Part shown: positions 1 to 7,778 of the stretch, one piece after another | Layout: the number at the start of each line of letters is the position of its first letter | Position numbering within the stretch: position 1 is the stretch's first letter | NCBI GenBank assembly: GCA_963678485.1 | Contig: OY782882.1 | Span: forward strand, 2,108,001 to 2,172,000 | From: CALGYY01 sp963678485 | Lineage (GTDB): Bacteria; Bacteroidota; Bacteroidia; Bacteroidales; CAIWKO01 | Reading direction: 5' to 3' | Length of the DNA: 64,000 nt | Position numbers and translations under genes: made by a program | The notes under the pieces: generated by a model | What the model was told of the DNA's origin: nothing | Databases searched by the model: none | Seen by the model: the letters and a program-made list of their open reading frames with translations, nothing else

Positions 1-808
1 CGTACCATGCGGTACTCTTTGTGGCGAGGGCAATCATCATTGGAAGTGCAACGGCTACTAATCCTCCTATGTAGGGAATAAGATTGAGCATTGCGCCCAG
101 AATTCCAAGAAGGATTGCATAGTCAATACCTAAGATTAGTAAGGCAACGGAATTCAGCACAGCGACCATAACAAATTCGATAGCGAGGCCAGACAAATAT
201 CGTTGGATTACTGATTTTACTTGAGATAGAATTTCGCTGACCTGTTTATCGTTTTCAGCGCCAAAGACCTTATGCACAAATACTACAAGATTTGGTTTAT
301 AGTAAAGAATTAAAAAAATATAAACCGGAACCAGGCAGAGTATCATAATACCATTACCAACGCCCAGCAGCGTTTTTCCTATGGCTGCCCCGCTTGCATT
401 GATAAGTTCTCCTTTCGTTTTAAGCAACCATGCATCGATCTTATGCGGATTGATATCGAAATAATTCGATGCCCAATTGGCGCTATCATTCAGCACGCTT
501 GCAAATTTATCAACCAGTATTGGCCAGGAATCGCTGAAACGGCTGGCCTGTGAATAGATTAATAAACCTATAGAAGCCATAACAACAAAGGTCAGGACTA
601 GGGTTAGCGTTATTGCAATTACACGATTAATTTTAATTCTCACAAAAAAATTCACCACCGGGAGTAACACGATGGACATGATGAGCGAGAATACGATTGG
701 GACGATAATCCCGCGACCAATGTAAAGCATTGCGAATAAGGCCAGCAATCCGATGAAGAAAATGCTTGCTCTTGCAATAACAGGTAATTTGAGAACTTTA
801 TCGATCAC
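1..808 (-). CDS. AI-2E family transporter (PerM-like), 3' end cut by window edge
   Basis: Polytopic inner-membrane protein of the AI-2E/PerM exporter family. Its substrate cannot be read from sequence; family members are linked to autoinducer-2 export or Na+/H+ exchange. About 269 codons are visible. They show an early pair of hydrophobic segments, a soluble central stretch (near the SRFSDSWP motif) and further long membrane segments ending in the glycine-rich region LGILGAILNLIPYIGG, which is typical of the family. I chose a GTG start at 808: the frame upstream meets a TAA only five codons earlier, and GTG sits 12 bp after the stop of the preceding gene. It is the last visible gene of a five-gene minus-strand operon led by the lmo0937-type gene and is therefore probably under the stress promoter at 2066-2131. 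The C-terminus lies outside the window. Confidence 0.85.
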   Translation of the reverse strand, partial: MIDKVLKLPVIARASIFFIGLLALFAMLYIGRGIIVPIVFSLIMSIVLLPVVNFFVRIKINRVIAITLTLVLTFVVMASIGLLIYSQASRFSDSWPILVDKFASVLNDSANWASNYFDINPHKIDAWLLKTKGELINASGAAIGKTLLGVGNGIMILCLVPVYIFLILYYKPNLVVFVHKVFGAENDKQVSEILSQVKSVIQRYLSGLAIEFVMVAVLNSVALLILGIDYAILLGILGAMLNLIPYIGGLVAVALPMMIALATKSTAWY

Positions 809-820
809 GACGATACTTAT

Positions 821-1204
821 TTACTTTATCTTCTTAGTAGAAAAAAGATTGAAAATAAATCTTCCAATAGCTTTAATTATTTCCGGATGTTGTGCGACAA
901 TATTCGTAACACCCGACTGTAACATAGACCCAGCGACTTTGCGATATGAATTCTCTGAGGAGCCGACAACAATTTTCTTTGTCAGATAGCCCGCAGCTAG
1001 TCCCACCGCGTTTCCCAGAAGTTCATCAGTAATTTCAGTTGAAGAAGAGATATCCTTAATTGTTCGTTTAAGAAGGTTAACAGGTCTGAAACTTTCGTAG
1101 GTGACCTGGAACTGAATTTTCAACAATTGCCCATTGATGGCTTGCTCGGCTTCTAATAATTCGATGGCGGCTCTTAATCCTACCGTGGGTGATATCTTTC
1201 TCAT
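821..1204 (-). CDS. Conserved hypothetical protein in stress operon
   Basis: A 127-residue protein that I do not recognise. The N-terminal half is soluble and charged. The middle has a glycine/alanine-rich hydrophobic stretch (near residues 62-75, GNAVGLAAGYLTKK), followed by a second weakly hydrophobic C-terminal segment (AIGRFIFNLF) and a basic tail. There is no signal peptide or lipobox. It starts directly after the stop of the holin-like gene and is followed 12 bp later by the AI-2E transporter, so it is almost certainly co-transcribed with them. The context suggests a membrane-associated role in envelope stress. No function is assigned. Confidence 0.7.
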   Translation of the reverse strand: MRKISPTVGLRAAIELLEAEQAINGQLLKIQFQVTYESFRPVNLLKRTIKDISSSTEITDELLGNAVGLAAGYLTKKIVVGSSENSYRKVAGSMLQSGVTNIVAQHPEIIKAIGRFIFNLFSTKKIK

Positions 1205-1549
1205 TTATTTGGTCTCCTGTTTAATGATATAATTGTTGATCATCCTTTTAATCCATTTTTGCAAAAAGAAGTGTATTATTAGCGCAACGAATCCATAGAA
1301 TGCAGCAACGATAAAGAAACCGCACCATAATTTTCCCAAATATTCACCGATCCATAATGCCGATCCAAGCGCAAAAAAGATCATAAAAAACGCAATGATG
1401 ACCAGGACGACAGCATGCGTAATTAAAGAAGAAGCAACATCCGATGTTTTGTCCAGGATTTTTAGCTTTAATAATTCATATACTGTTTTGCCGTATCCGG
1501 CTGCTTTTTCCAGTAATGCTTCGAGTACATTGGTGTTTGTGTCTTCCAT
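1205..1549 (-). CDS. Holin-like / phage_holin_3_6 family membrane protein
   Basis: A 114-residue protein with two strong transmembrane helices (about residues 45-70 and 77-96) after an amphipathic N-terminus, and a basic C-terminal tail (QKWIKRMINNYI). This organisation matches the putative Holin-X/phage_holin_3_6 family (PF07332). That family is common in bacterial stress operons beside YtxH and CsbD genes and is not evidence of a prophage. The gene lies between the YtxH gene (28 bp gap) and the unknown 127-residue gene (no gap). Family assignment comes from topology and context, so it is moderately sure. Confidence 0.7.
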   Translation of the reverse strand: MEDTNTNVLEALLEKAAGYGKTVYELLKLKILDKTSDVASSLITHAVVLVIIAFFMIFFALGSALWIGEYLGKLWCGFFIVAAFYGFVALIIHFFLQKWIKRMINNYIIKQETK

Positions 1550-1577
1550 TTGATTTTTGTTACGAGATTTTTACCGT

Positions 1578-1832
1578 TTACTTTTTTTCTTCTGGCTTCG
1601 TTCTGTGTTCTTCGGCGTATTCAATGATGTTTTCTTTCACCGACTCGTATTTTTCTGAAATGCTTTCGAGAAATTCATTGAACTTGTCTTTTACATCATC
1701 CGCATAATCACCGCTTTTTTTGGTAATTTTTTTACGCGTATCAGAACCTTTTGCCGGAGCAAATAAAATTCCTAAAATAGCGCCAGCAGCAACACCTGCA
1801 AGCACACCTAATACTACTTTTCCTGAACTCAT
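1578..1832 (-). CDS. YtxH domain-containing protein
   Basis: An 84-residue small membrane-anchored protein. The N-terminal segment (about residues 4-27, rich in G/A, ending LFAPAKGSDTR) is the glycine-zipper membrane anchor typical of YtxH (PF12732). The rest is a highly charged amphipathic helix or coiled coil. I chose the ATG at 1832, not an upstream one at 1892, because the GKVVLGVLAGVAAG anchor normally lies at the extreme N-terminus and the upstream extension overlaps the preceding gene. In Bacillus, YtxH is a general-stress (SigB-dependent) protein. Here it is the second gene of the operon driven from the shared stress promoter at 2066-2131. Confidence 0.88.
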   Translation of the reverse strand: MSSGKVVLGVLAGVAAGAILGILFAPAKGSDTRKKITKKSGDYADDVKDKFNEFLESISEKYESVKENIIEYAEEHRTKPEEKK

Positions 1833-1866
1833 AATAATGTTTTTTAGTGATGTTAATAAATATGTT

Positions 1867-2022
1867 TTATAAAATGTTTTTTCGCGAAACAAGTCGAAGA
1901 ATGATGGTTATTGCTGCTACGATTAATAAAGCATGTATCGTACTACCCGCGTCCATTGCAAAGAAACCAACAGCCCAAATAATGATTAAAAAGATAGCAA
2001 TGACATAGAGGAAATTCCCCAT
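1867..2022 (-). CDS. Small lmo0937-type (DUF5670) membrane protein, first copy
   Basis: A 51-residue protein made of two transmembrane helices (about residues 4-20 and 24-42) joined by a short loop, with an arginine/lysine end (LRLVSRKN). The pattern MGNFLYVIA...WAVGFF is that of the lmo0937/DUF5670 family. An in-frame ATG at 2061 would add 13 residues, but it begins only 4 bp from the -7 box of the promoter at 2066-2131. The ATG at 2022 fits better and matches the start MGNLLYLIA of the paralogue at 4810-4965. It leads the five-gene operon. In Listeria the family's namesake is reported as a SigB target. Confidence 0.85.
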   Translation of the reverse strand: MGNFLYVIAIFLIIIWAVGFFAMDAGSTIHALLIVAAITIILRLVSRKNIL

Positions 2023-2065
2023 ATACACAAATTTCACTTTTGAACCAGAGGTTGTTTTCATGATA

Positions 2066-2131
2066 CAAAGGTGAGGCTGTTACGTTCGAAAACCCTTACA
2101 TAATTGCGAGAAAGACTTATATTATTCACAC
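2066..2131 (-). promoter_or_regulatory. Stress-regulon promoter P1 (lmo0937/YtxH/holin/AI-2E operon)
   Basis: Plus-strand reading: CAAAGGTG at 2066 (minus-strand -7 box CACCTTTG), CTTACAT at 2095 (+29), CTTATAT at 2116 (+50) and ATTCACAC at 2124 (+58). The +29 and +50 heptamers are 21 bp apart. The layout is identical to seven other promoters in this window. It lies 44 bp upstream of the chosen ATG at 2022. Confidence 0.8.
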
Positions 2132-2149
2132 CCGTATTGCACAAAAAAA

Positions 2150-2180
2150 AGAGGCTATCGAAAATGACAGCCTCTTTATT
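2150..2180 (-). terminator. Intrinsic terminator after the two-domain DUF3494 gene
   Basis: The stem AGAGGCT/AGCCTCT continues past one mismatch into a short loop. On the minus strand it is followed by a run of eight T. It sits just below the stop of the gene at 2194-3822. Confidence 0.75.
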
Positions 2181-2193
2181 GAAAAGAAATTCT

Positions 2194-3822
2194 TTATTGA
2201 GAAACGAGTTTCCCTGATTGAATTGTTTTACTACCATCAGACACGAAATAGAAATATATGCCTGCAGGAAGATTATCCTTTTCAATGATGGTGGTTTGTG
2301 TAGAAAGAGTGTGGTTCAGTACTACTGCGCCGAAGCTATTATAGACTTTTATTGATGAATGATTCACAAGGGAAAGATCATTAACAAAAACGCTTATGAC
2401 ATCAGTAAATGGGTTTGGAAAAATAGTGATGATTTCTGCAACATCACCCTTAGTATAATTATCAATTCCAACAGAAATGCAATCCATCGGCAATTGCGTT
2501 GCAAAAGCACTTATAGCCGTTGTAGTCAATGCTCCTGCAGTAGTGAGTGCACGACCATATAATGTAACACCAGTGTTTATAGCTCCCAGAGCTCCATTAT
2601 TACATACGATCGTTCCGCAAAAAACAGAATAATTGTTTATGCTTACTGCACCTTCAACCAGCCAGTAAACATTTTCTGCTAATGCTCCATTTACAAGAAT
2701 GACTTTTGAATAGGTACTTGTAGAAAGCGCGCCATTAATTTTAATTACAAAAACGGCGTTACTATTCCACTGTGCATTTAGGTAAAGGGTATCAGTAAAG
2801 GTCGCGGCACCACCCATCAGATAAGTGTGAGGAGTAAGAACGAGATCTCTTCCAAATTCTGCCGGATATAATAATTCTATATCATAGGGTAAGGTGTTAA
2901 GATAATTATATGCAATGAGTAAATCGGCCGCACATTGTGCAGTAGAGGCATCAGGAATTGAGTGTATTGTACCTGTGACGGTGAGTGGGTCAAAGCCTGT
3001 GGTAAATCCTACATTGGTTCCTACATCACCAGTAATATTCGTTATCCCTGTATTTGACACAGCACCATTTCCTGAAAAAAGCATATAACATGCTGTAGCG
3101 CCAAGAACTGGCGGAATGGGTCCGTTTAATACCGGACTTCCGCAACCAATAGGGGTGTATGCTAATAACCCATCAACAGTGACGGCTCCGGCTGTTGACA
3201 ATAATCGACCTTCAACAGTATCTCCTGTATATGTAGTAATCGCGGCATTGTTGGCAATAAGTGTCCCGCGAAAAGTGGTTCCCGTGGCCAAGCTTACTAA
3301 TCCTTCAACTTTCCAAAAAACATTGCAAGCCTGAGCACCATTGATAAGTTTAATTTTTGCATTTGCATTCGTAGATAATGATCCTTGAATCTGAAAAATA
3401 AAGAGTGCGTTTGCGTTGCTTTCTCCATCAAGAATCAGATCAAGATTAATCGTTGATGCGCCTGTCACCTTGTAAACACCCGCTGTCAGTGTTGTTCCAT
3501 TCCCTAGTGCTGGAGCTGGAAAATAACCAGGAGTTGCTGCATTCAAAAAATTATAGGCAATGAGTAAATCTGCAGCGCAGGCAGCACTCGCACCATCAAT
3601 ATCATGCATAACTCCATTCACGTTTCCAAAGGCAGTGCAGGATCCGGTGTTGGTACCAACATTCCCGGTAATTTGCGATATGCCGGAATTGCTCACCGCT
3701 CCATCTGTTGAAAAGAGGACAAAATTGGCCGCAGTCCCTAAGGAAGGAAGCTGAGCAGAACTTAGCGTTGGCGCAATGAGCAGCAAGGCTGCTACCCAAA
3801 CAATAGATAGTGTTGTTTTCAT
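2194..3822 (-). CDS. Secreted protein with two DUF3494 (ice-binding-like) domains and T9SS type A sorting domain
   Basis: A 542-residue secreted protein. A signal peptide (residues 1-23, ending SSAQ) is followed by two tandem DUF3494 domains (roughly 26-225 and 237-445). These show the family marks GTAANFVLFSTDGAVSN, ADLLIAYNFL and a repeated TFxGTxxxN...GRxL pattern. A linker leads to a type A T9SS C-terminal domain (about 465-542: IFPNPF, NLPAGIYFYF, GKLVSQ). DUF3494 folds as an irregular beta-helix. Some members bind ice; many Bacteroidota members are probably adhesins or matrix proteins. The protein is expected to be exported through Sec and then the T9SS to the cell surface. It does not carry the shared stress promoter: its upstream region shows only a loose TAggcTTTG box near 3847-3855. 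Confidence 0.9.
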   Translation of the reverse strand: MKTTLSIVWVAALLLIAPTLSSAQLPSLGTAANFVLFSTDGAVSNSGISQITGNVGTNTGSCTAFGNVNGVMHDIDGASAACAADLLIAYNFLNAATPGYFPAPALGNGTTLTAGVYKVTGASTINLDLILDGESNANALFIFQIQGSLSTNANAKIKLINGAQACNVFWKVEGLVSLATGTTFRGTLIANNAAITTYTGDTVEGRLLSTAGAVTVDGLLAYTPIGCGSPVLNGPIPPVLGATACYMLFSGNGAVSNTGITNITGDVGTNVGFTTGFDPLTVTGTIHSIPDASTAQCAADLLIAYNYLNTLPYDIELLYPAEFGRDLVLTPHTYLMGGAATFTDTLYLNAQWNSNAVFVIKINGALSTSTYSKVILVNGALAENVYWLVEGAVSINNYSVFCGTIVCNNGALGAINTGVTLYGRALTTAGALTTTAISAFATQLPMDCISVGIDNYTKGDVAEIITIFPNPFTDVISVFVNDLSLVNHSSIKVYNSFGAVVLNHTLSTQTTIIEKDNLPAGIYFYFVSDGSKTIQSGKLVSQ

Positions 3823-3902
3823 GTTTTTTTTTACGTTTTATAAAATCAAAGCCTATATATTCATTTACTCATTATAAGGGATTTGATTTCGTAAACATTG
3901 GG

Positions 3903-4334
3903 TTAATCAATGTTTTTAACTGTAAGATCTTTAAAGGCAAGACCTAATTCGTCCATATCGTGAGTAAATTCCGCTTTGAATTCTCTCCACTGTTTTTGGC
4001 CTTCAATTTTTGCTTCTCTGAGTTCCTTTTTCATTTGAGCATTCTTTTTTTCGATCTCAGTAATTCGTTTCTCATAGAGAATTTTATTCTCCTGATTCAT
4101 TGTTGAGGCCTTTTCTCTCAGCTTTATGATTTCTTTATCATACTGACTGATCGTTACTTCAGAATTTTTCTTAAACTCTGCGATAGAATCGCTAATGGCT
4201 TTATTTAATGCGGCATTTGCTGCGGTGACATCTTCCTGTGCGTTTTCAACTTTAGTTGCTGAAGACTGACAGCCAGTGAACATACCGCCAGCGATGAGCA
4301 TAGCGATGGTAAGGATGCAAATTGTTTTTTTCAT
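3903..4334 (-). CDS. Coiled-coil lipoprotein, function unknown
   Basis: A 143-residue lipoprotein. The signal peptide ends in the lipobox FTGC, with Cys22 as the lipidation site. The mature part is almost entirely charged helix (residues 30-130, E/K-rich heptads), so a long coiled coil tethered to a membrane is expected. I do not recognise the family. It lies downstream of the small lipoprotein and lmo0937-type genes and is in the same direction, about 100 bp apart, so it may belong to the csbD transcription unit or have its own promoter. Confidence 0.75.
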   Translation of the reverse strand: MKKTICILTIAMLIAGGMFTGCQSSATKVENAQEDVTAANAALNKAISDSIAEFKKNSEVTISQYDKEIIKLREKASTMNQENKILYEKRITEIEKKNAQMKKELREAKIEGQKQWREFKAEFTHDMDELGLAFKDLTVKNID

Positions 4335-4437
4335 TTGATTAGATTTATTGTTTTTATAATTTGTTTCGATAGTTAAACATTGAGATAGGAAAGCAGATTC
4401 CCTTTTTTGTGAGCGTGCTTGCTGATATTCTCTGCTG

Positions 4438-4626
4438 CTATTTTTTCCAATGGCCTTTATGCTTCCCGTTGTCTGATTTTTGAGGAGGATGCGGGAAGTT
4501 TGGGTTTTTAATCCAGCTAGGATGTTTCCCTCCTTCTGGTGGGTTTACAACAACAGCGCAGGCACTAATGCTAAACCAAAGAAAAATGCAGAGTGCTGCA
4601 ACGCCAAGAATGTTTTTTGTTTTCAT
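4438..4626 (-). CDS. Small proline/lysine-rich lipoprotein
   Basis: A 62-residue protein with a signal peptide and lipobox (FSISAC, Cys23). The mature part is short, rich in Pro, Lys, His and Gly, and has a basic HKGHWKK end. No domain is recognised. Its ATG overlaps the stop of the preceding lmo0937-type gene by four bases (ATGA, 4623-4626), which indicates translational coupling and supports this start. Confidence 0.75.
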   Translation of the reverse strand: MKTKNILGVAALCIFLWFSISACAVVVNPPEGGKHPSWIKNPNFPHPPQKSDNGKHKGHWKK

Positions 4627-4799
4627 TTGTTTGATAGTTTCTCATTAAAGATCAGACGGACCAGTACAATAAACACAGCCAGAATGAGGAGTATATGAAC
4701 AATTTTAAATGAATAAATACTGTAGGTGTCGAACCCAAAAAAAACGATGGCCCAGATTACAACAAGTAAACCGGCAATAAAGTAGAGTGAGTTTTTCAT
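4623..4799 (-). CDS. Small lmo0937-type membrane protein, third copy (divergent)
   Basis: A 58-residue protein with two transmembrane helices (about 5-21 and 31-50). WAIVFFGF and the C-terminal VLVRLIF match the pattern of the two other lmo0937-type proteins here, though the loop is longer. The start at 4799 was chosen because upstream ATG codons lie inside the preceding gene. It sits 10 bp after the copy at 4810-4965 and overlaps the following lipoprotein gene by 4 bp, so the three form one unit. Confidence 0.75.
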   Translation of the reverse strand: MKNSLYFIAGLLVVIWAIVFFGFDTYSIYSFKIVHILLILAVFIVLVRLIFNEKLSNK

Positions 4800-4809
4800 G
4801 ATAATATTT

Positions 4810-4965
4810 TTATGGATATCGGTTACCGCGAATGATTCGGAGGATAATTGCAATAAGTGCAATGACTAAAAGAATATGAATTAAGCTTCCAACATTTAAT
4901 GCAAAAAAGCCGATTGCCCAGGCAATAACTAAAATGATGGCGATTAAATAAAGTAGATTTCCCAT
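4810..4965 (-). CDS. Small lmo0937-type (DUF5670) membrane protein, second copy
   Basis: A 51-residue protein, too short for most ORF cut-offs, read from the minus strand: MGNLLYLIAIILVIAWAIGF at the start and RIIRGNRYP at the end. It has the same length and two-helix layout as the copy at 1867-2022 and nearly the same motif spacing, so the two are clear paralogues. It lies downstream of csbD beyond a hairpin and has no stress promoter of its own. It is probably expressed by read-through from the csbD promoter at 5269-5334. Confidence 0.8.
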   Translation of the reverse strand: MGNLLYLIAIILVIAWAIGFFALNVGSLIHILLVIALIAIILRIIRGNRYP

Positions 4966-4996
4966 GATTATTTGTTTGTTTGTTTAAAGTAAAGAA

Positions 4997-5030
4997 GGTG
5001 CCGGTTTCGAAAATTTCGGACATCGGCACC
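4997..5030 (-). terminator. Hairpin after csbD, probably a partial terminator
   Basis: The stem GGTGCCG/CGGCACC has a 20-base loop. The T-tract on the minus strand is weak (TTCTTTAC), so some read-through into the small membrane-protein genes is plausible. Confidence 0.6.
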
Positions 5031-5047
5031 CTCTAGATATGCAGATA

Positions 5048-5233
5048 TTACAAGGCTGCGATAATTTTGTGCAGTTCTTCCTTTGTTTTACCAAGTTTGA
5101 TTTGAAGTTTACCAAACATTTCTTCCATTTTGCCTTTTTCGAATTCCAGATCGTTATCTGTCAGGATGGCGAATTTCTGTTTTAATTTTCCTTTTTCCAC
5201 TGTCCAATTTCCTTTGACACCCATGATGTTCAT
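5048..5233 (-). CDS. csbD: CsbD family stress protein
   Basis: A 61-residue hydrophilic protein of the CsbD family (PF05532). The start MGVKGNWTVEKGKLKQKFA is the typical W..xKGKxKQxFG-like pattern, and the DLEFEKGKMEEMFGKLQ segment repeats it. In Bacillus CsbD is a SigB-dependent general stress protein of unknown biochemical role. The start at 5233 (or 5224) is preferred: a longer frame up to 5401 would run straight through the promoter at 5269-5334, whose -7 box lies 36 bp upstream. The following genes encode more small stress-type membrane proteins. Confidence 0.9.
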   Translation of the reverse strand: MNIMGVKGNWTVEKGKLKQKFAILTDNDLEFEKGKMEEMFGKLQIKLGKTKEELHKIIAAL

Positions 5234-5268
5234 AATATTGTTGTTTTTAAGTGTATAAATTATATCCA

Positions 5269-5334
5269 CAAAGGTCGGAATGATTAGAACCAATAGCATT
5301 ACACAAAACAGGTTAAAACTTGCATTATTCACAC
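5269..5334 (-). promoter_or_regulatory. Stress-regulon promoter P2 (csbD)
   Basis: Plus-strand reading: CAAAGGTC at 5269 (-7 box GACCTTTG), ATTACAC at 5298 (+29), CTTGCAT at 5319 (+50), ATTCACAC at 5327 (+58). Spacing is identical to the other seven sites. Confidence 0.8.
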
Positions 5335-5401
5335 ATTTCATGATTGAGTGGAAAGGTGGGATAATTCTACTGCCCAGTATTTTATCAGCAAATATTGGCA
5401 A

Positions 5402-7297
5402 TCAATGACAGGGCAATGAAAAATAAAAAGAAGCTCCTTGCCCTAATATTCCTTCGGCCCAGACTTCACCTCCATGTCGCTCCACAATTCTTTTCACAAT
5501 GGCAAGCCCCACACCATTGCCTTCGAATTCCTGGTCGCAGTGCAATCGTTGAAACACACCGAATAATTTGGAAACATAGTTCATGTCGAAGCCCACACCA
5601 TTGTCTTTTACACAATAAATAATCTTTCCAGTCTCGGTTTTGCAGGATACAGCGATATTTATTACTTCTTGTTTTGAACTATATTTTATGGCGTTCGACA
5701 AAAGGTTGGTCCATACCTGTCTGATCATAATCTCATCACCTCTTGCAGTTTTCAGATCTTCCTTGCTAAACTGTATCCTAGCGCTTTCCGGACCATATGA
5801 AACTTCATCAAATACGCTTTGAACCAAGTGATTCATTTTAATCTCTGTTTCCTGCAAACTGATTCTCCCAATTTGTGCATAGGTTAACATATTTTCAATG
5901 AGATCTCCCATTTTTATGGCATTATCCATAATCGTTTTGCAGAGCTTCTTTCCCTCTTCATTAAGGCTATCGCTAAAGTCTTCGATTAATATTTGGGCAA
6001 AGCCATGCACTCTGCGAAGTGGTGCTCTTAAATCGTGAGAGACCGAAAAAGAGAAGGCTTCTAATTCTTTATTCGCGGCACCAAGTTGAGTTGTTCTCTC
6101 AACAACTCGTTGTTCAAGCGTTTCATTAAGCTTTCTAATGGTAGTTTCCTTCAGTTTCAGATTAGTAATATCTGCGATTACTCCTACCAAAAACCTATTA
6201 TCATCAGCATCCACATATAAAGTCTTTTTTGTGATAATTGTCCGCAAAGCACCGGAGCCATCGGTAAGCAACTCTTCATGCGTATTCGTTTTCCCCGTAG
6301 TAAGCACCTCTTTGTCTTTTGCAATAAATAGCTGAGCTTGTTTTTCAGGAAAGTATTGTTCATCGGTTTTCCCAATAAGATCCATCCTTGGAATATTTAG
6401 CAATGAACAAAATGAATCATTCACTAAACAAAATTTATGTTGTTCGTTTTTTACAAATATCGGAGATGCCACTGCGTTAATGATTTTATCAAGGTATTCT
6501 TTCGACGCAATAAGCGCAAGCTCTGCAGACCTGCGTTCTGTAATATTTCTAATATTGCATTGTATTACTTTTTGGTTATCAACCAAATAAACGTTGCTTA
6601 CAAATTCCACATTAATTTTCCTGCCATCAATCGTTTCGAGAGGAAGATCATCATAACGGATATAATTAAGTAATTGTAATTCGAAAAACTTCTCTTTATT
6701 TTTCACTAAATCCTTGAGAAACCCTATTTCCCAAATTTCTTTGCCCATAAAATTTTCTCTCGTATACCCTAGAAGGTCAATGAGAAAAGGATTGACATCT
6801 GTTATCATTCCCGTTTCGGCATCAAGAATTAAAATTCCGTCTTTAGCCGTTTCGAAAAGGCGACGGTATCGTGTTTCAGAAACAATTAAGGCAGCTAAAA
6901 GTTCTTTGTGTTTTTGTACAATTTCACTTTCCTGTAATGCTCTTTTAATTGCAGGAATAAGTCGCTCGAGTTTGTTTTTCATCACATAATCCGTTGCCCC
7001 ATTAACCAAGGCGGCAATAGCGTCATCTTCGCCAATGGTGCCAGAAACAAAGATGAAAGGAATGTTTCCAAATCTTTCATGAGCCAATATCATGGCTTCT
7101 TTTCCATCGTACTCCGGTAGATTATAATCACAAAGGATAATATCGATTTGTTCTGTTTCAAGGATTCGTACAAATTCATTTTCATTAACAGCCCAAAAAT
7201 ACTTATTGAATATTCCTCCGCAATCCAGCAGTGAACGTATCAATACCGAATCCTTTTCCGAATCTTCAAGATGTAAAACAGAGACTACGTTATTCAT
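5402..7297 (-). CDS. Receiver-PAS-PAS sensor histidine kinase
   Basis: A 631-residue cytoplasmic signalling protein with no transmembrane segment. Order: an N-terminal receiver domain (about 5-122, phospho-acceptor Asp57 in ILCDYNL, conserved FVSG and a Lys in YVMKNKL), a PAS domain (about 141-255), a second PAS (about 266-380), a coiled-coil linker, HisKA (SVSHDLRAPLRR, His421) and a HATPase domain with N (NLLSNAIKY), G1 (DNGVGF) and G2 (GNGVGLAIVKR) boxes. This is the phytochrome-kinase-like HATPase type (KLFGVFQRLH). It is the third gene of the kinase/receiver/kinase operon that starts at 9257. It has no signal peptide, so it senses either a cytoplasmic cue or input through its receiver. 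Confidence 0.9.
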   Translation of the reverse strand: MNNVVSVLHLEDSEKDSVLIRSLLDCGGIFNKYFWAVNENEFVRILETEQIDIILCDYNLPEYDGKEAMILAHERFGNIPFIFVSGTIGEDDAIAALVNGATDYVMKNKLERLIPAIKRALQESEIVQKHKELLAALIVSETRYRRLFETAKDGILILDAETGMITDVNPFLIDLLGYTRENFMGKEIWEIGFLKDLVKNKEKFFELQLLNYIRYDDLPLETIDGRKINVEFVSNVYLVDNQKVIQCNIRNITERRSAELALIASKEYLDKIINAVASPIFVKNEQHKFCLVNDSFCSLLNIPRMDLIGKTDEQYFPEKQAQLFIAKDKEVLTTGKTNTHEELLTDGSGALRTIITKKTLYVDADDNRFLVGVIADITNLKLKETTIRKLNETLEQRVVERTTQLGAANKELEAFSFSVSHDLRAPLRRVHGFAQILIEDFSDSLNEEGKKLCKTIMDNAIKMGDLIENMLTYAQIGRISLQETEIKMNHLVQSVFDEVSYGPESARIQFSKEDLKTARGDEIMIRQVWTNLLSNAIKYSSKQEVINIAVSCKTETGKIIYCVKDNGVGFDMNYVSKLFGVFQRLHCDQEFEGNGVGLAIVKRIVERHGGEVWAEGILGQGASFYFSLPCH

Positions 7298-7332
7298 GAT
7301 GATAGGGTTTTCTTGTCTAATTTTTTAGCAGC

Positions 7333-7776
7333 TTAACGTGATGGAGGTGTAAGATTAATCACTGCCCAGTATTGGCCCAGCGTCTTTATAGCATCAATAA
7401 ACTGTATTATATCCACTGGCTTTACGACATAAGAATTTGCGCCGAGCTTATAGCTTTCAACAAGATCTTTTTCCTCGGAGGATGATGTAACCATAATCAC
7501 CGGAATGAACTTAAATTTAAACTCCGACCGAATGTGTTTCAGAACTTCAATTCCATTCATTTTTGGCATTTTAACATCGAGCAGAATAACAGCAGGATCA
7601 GTATTTTCAAAATCCTGATATTTTCCTCTATGATGTAAGTAGTCAAGTGCTTCCTCGCCATCTTCAGCAACCACCACTTCGTTCGCCAGATTCTTTTCAG
7701 CCAATGCAGCAATGATTAGCTCAACATCCTGCGGACTATCATCAACAATAAGAATTGTTCTCACTTCTGTGTACAT
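7333..7776 (-). CDS. Stand-alone response regulator (receiver only)
   Basis: A 147-residue single receiver domain of the Rcp1/CheY-like type that pairs with phytochrome-like kinases. Acidic pair Asp12-Asp13 (LIVDDSPQD), phospho-acceptor Asp67 (ILLDVKMPKMNG), Thr/Ser in VMVTSSS and the conserved Lys in VVKPVD. It has no output domain, so it must act by protein contact or phosphotransfer. It sits between two kinases, 2 bp after the upstream one and 35 bp before the next, whose own N-terminal receiver suggests a relay among the three. Confidence 0.9.
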   Translation of the reverse strand: MYTEVRTILIVDDSPQDVELIIAALAEKNLANEVVVAEDGEEALDYLHHRGKYQDFENTDPAVILLDVKMPKMNGIEVLKHIRSEFKFKFIPVIMVTSSSEEKDLVESYKLGANSYVVKPVDIIQFIDAIKTLGQYWAVINLTPPSR

Positions 7777-7778
7777 TT

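Noticed and set aside
1205..1549. Prophage lysis gene (holin)
   Set aside because: The family name suggests a phage, but no other phage gene is near and the operon is a stress operon.
5234..5401. N-terminal extension of csbD to 5401
   Set aside because: It would span the promoter P2; the true CsbD pattern begins at 5233.
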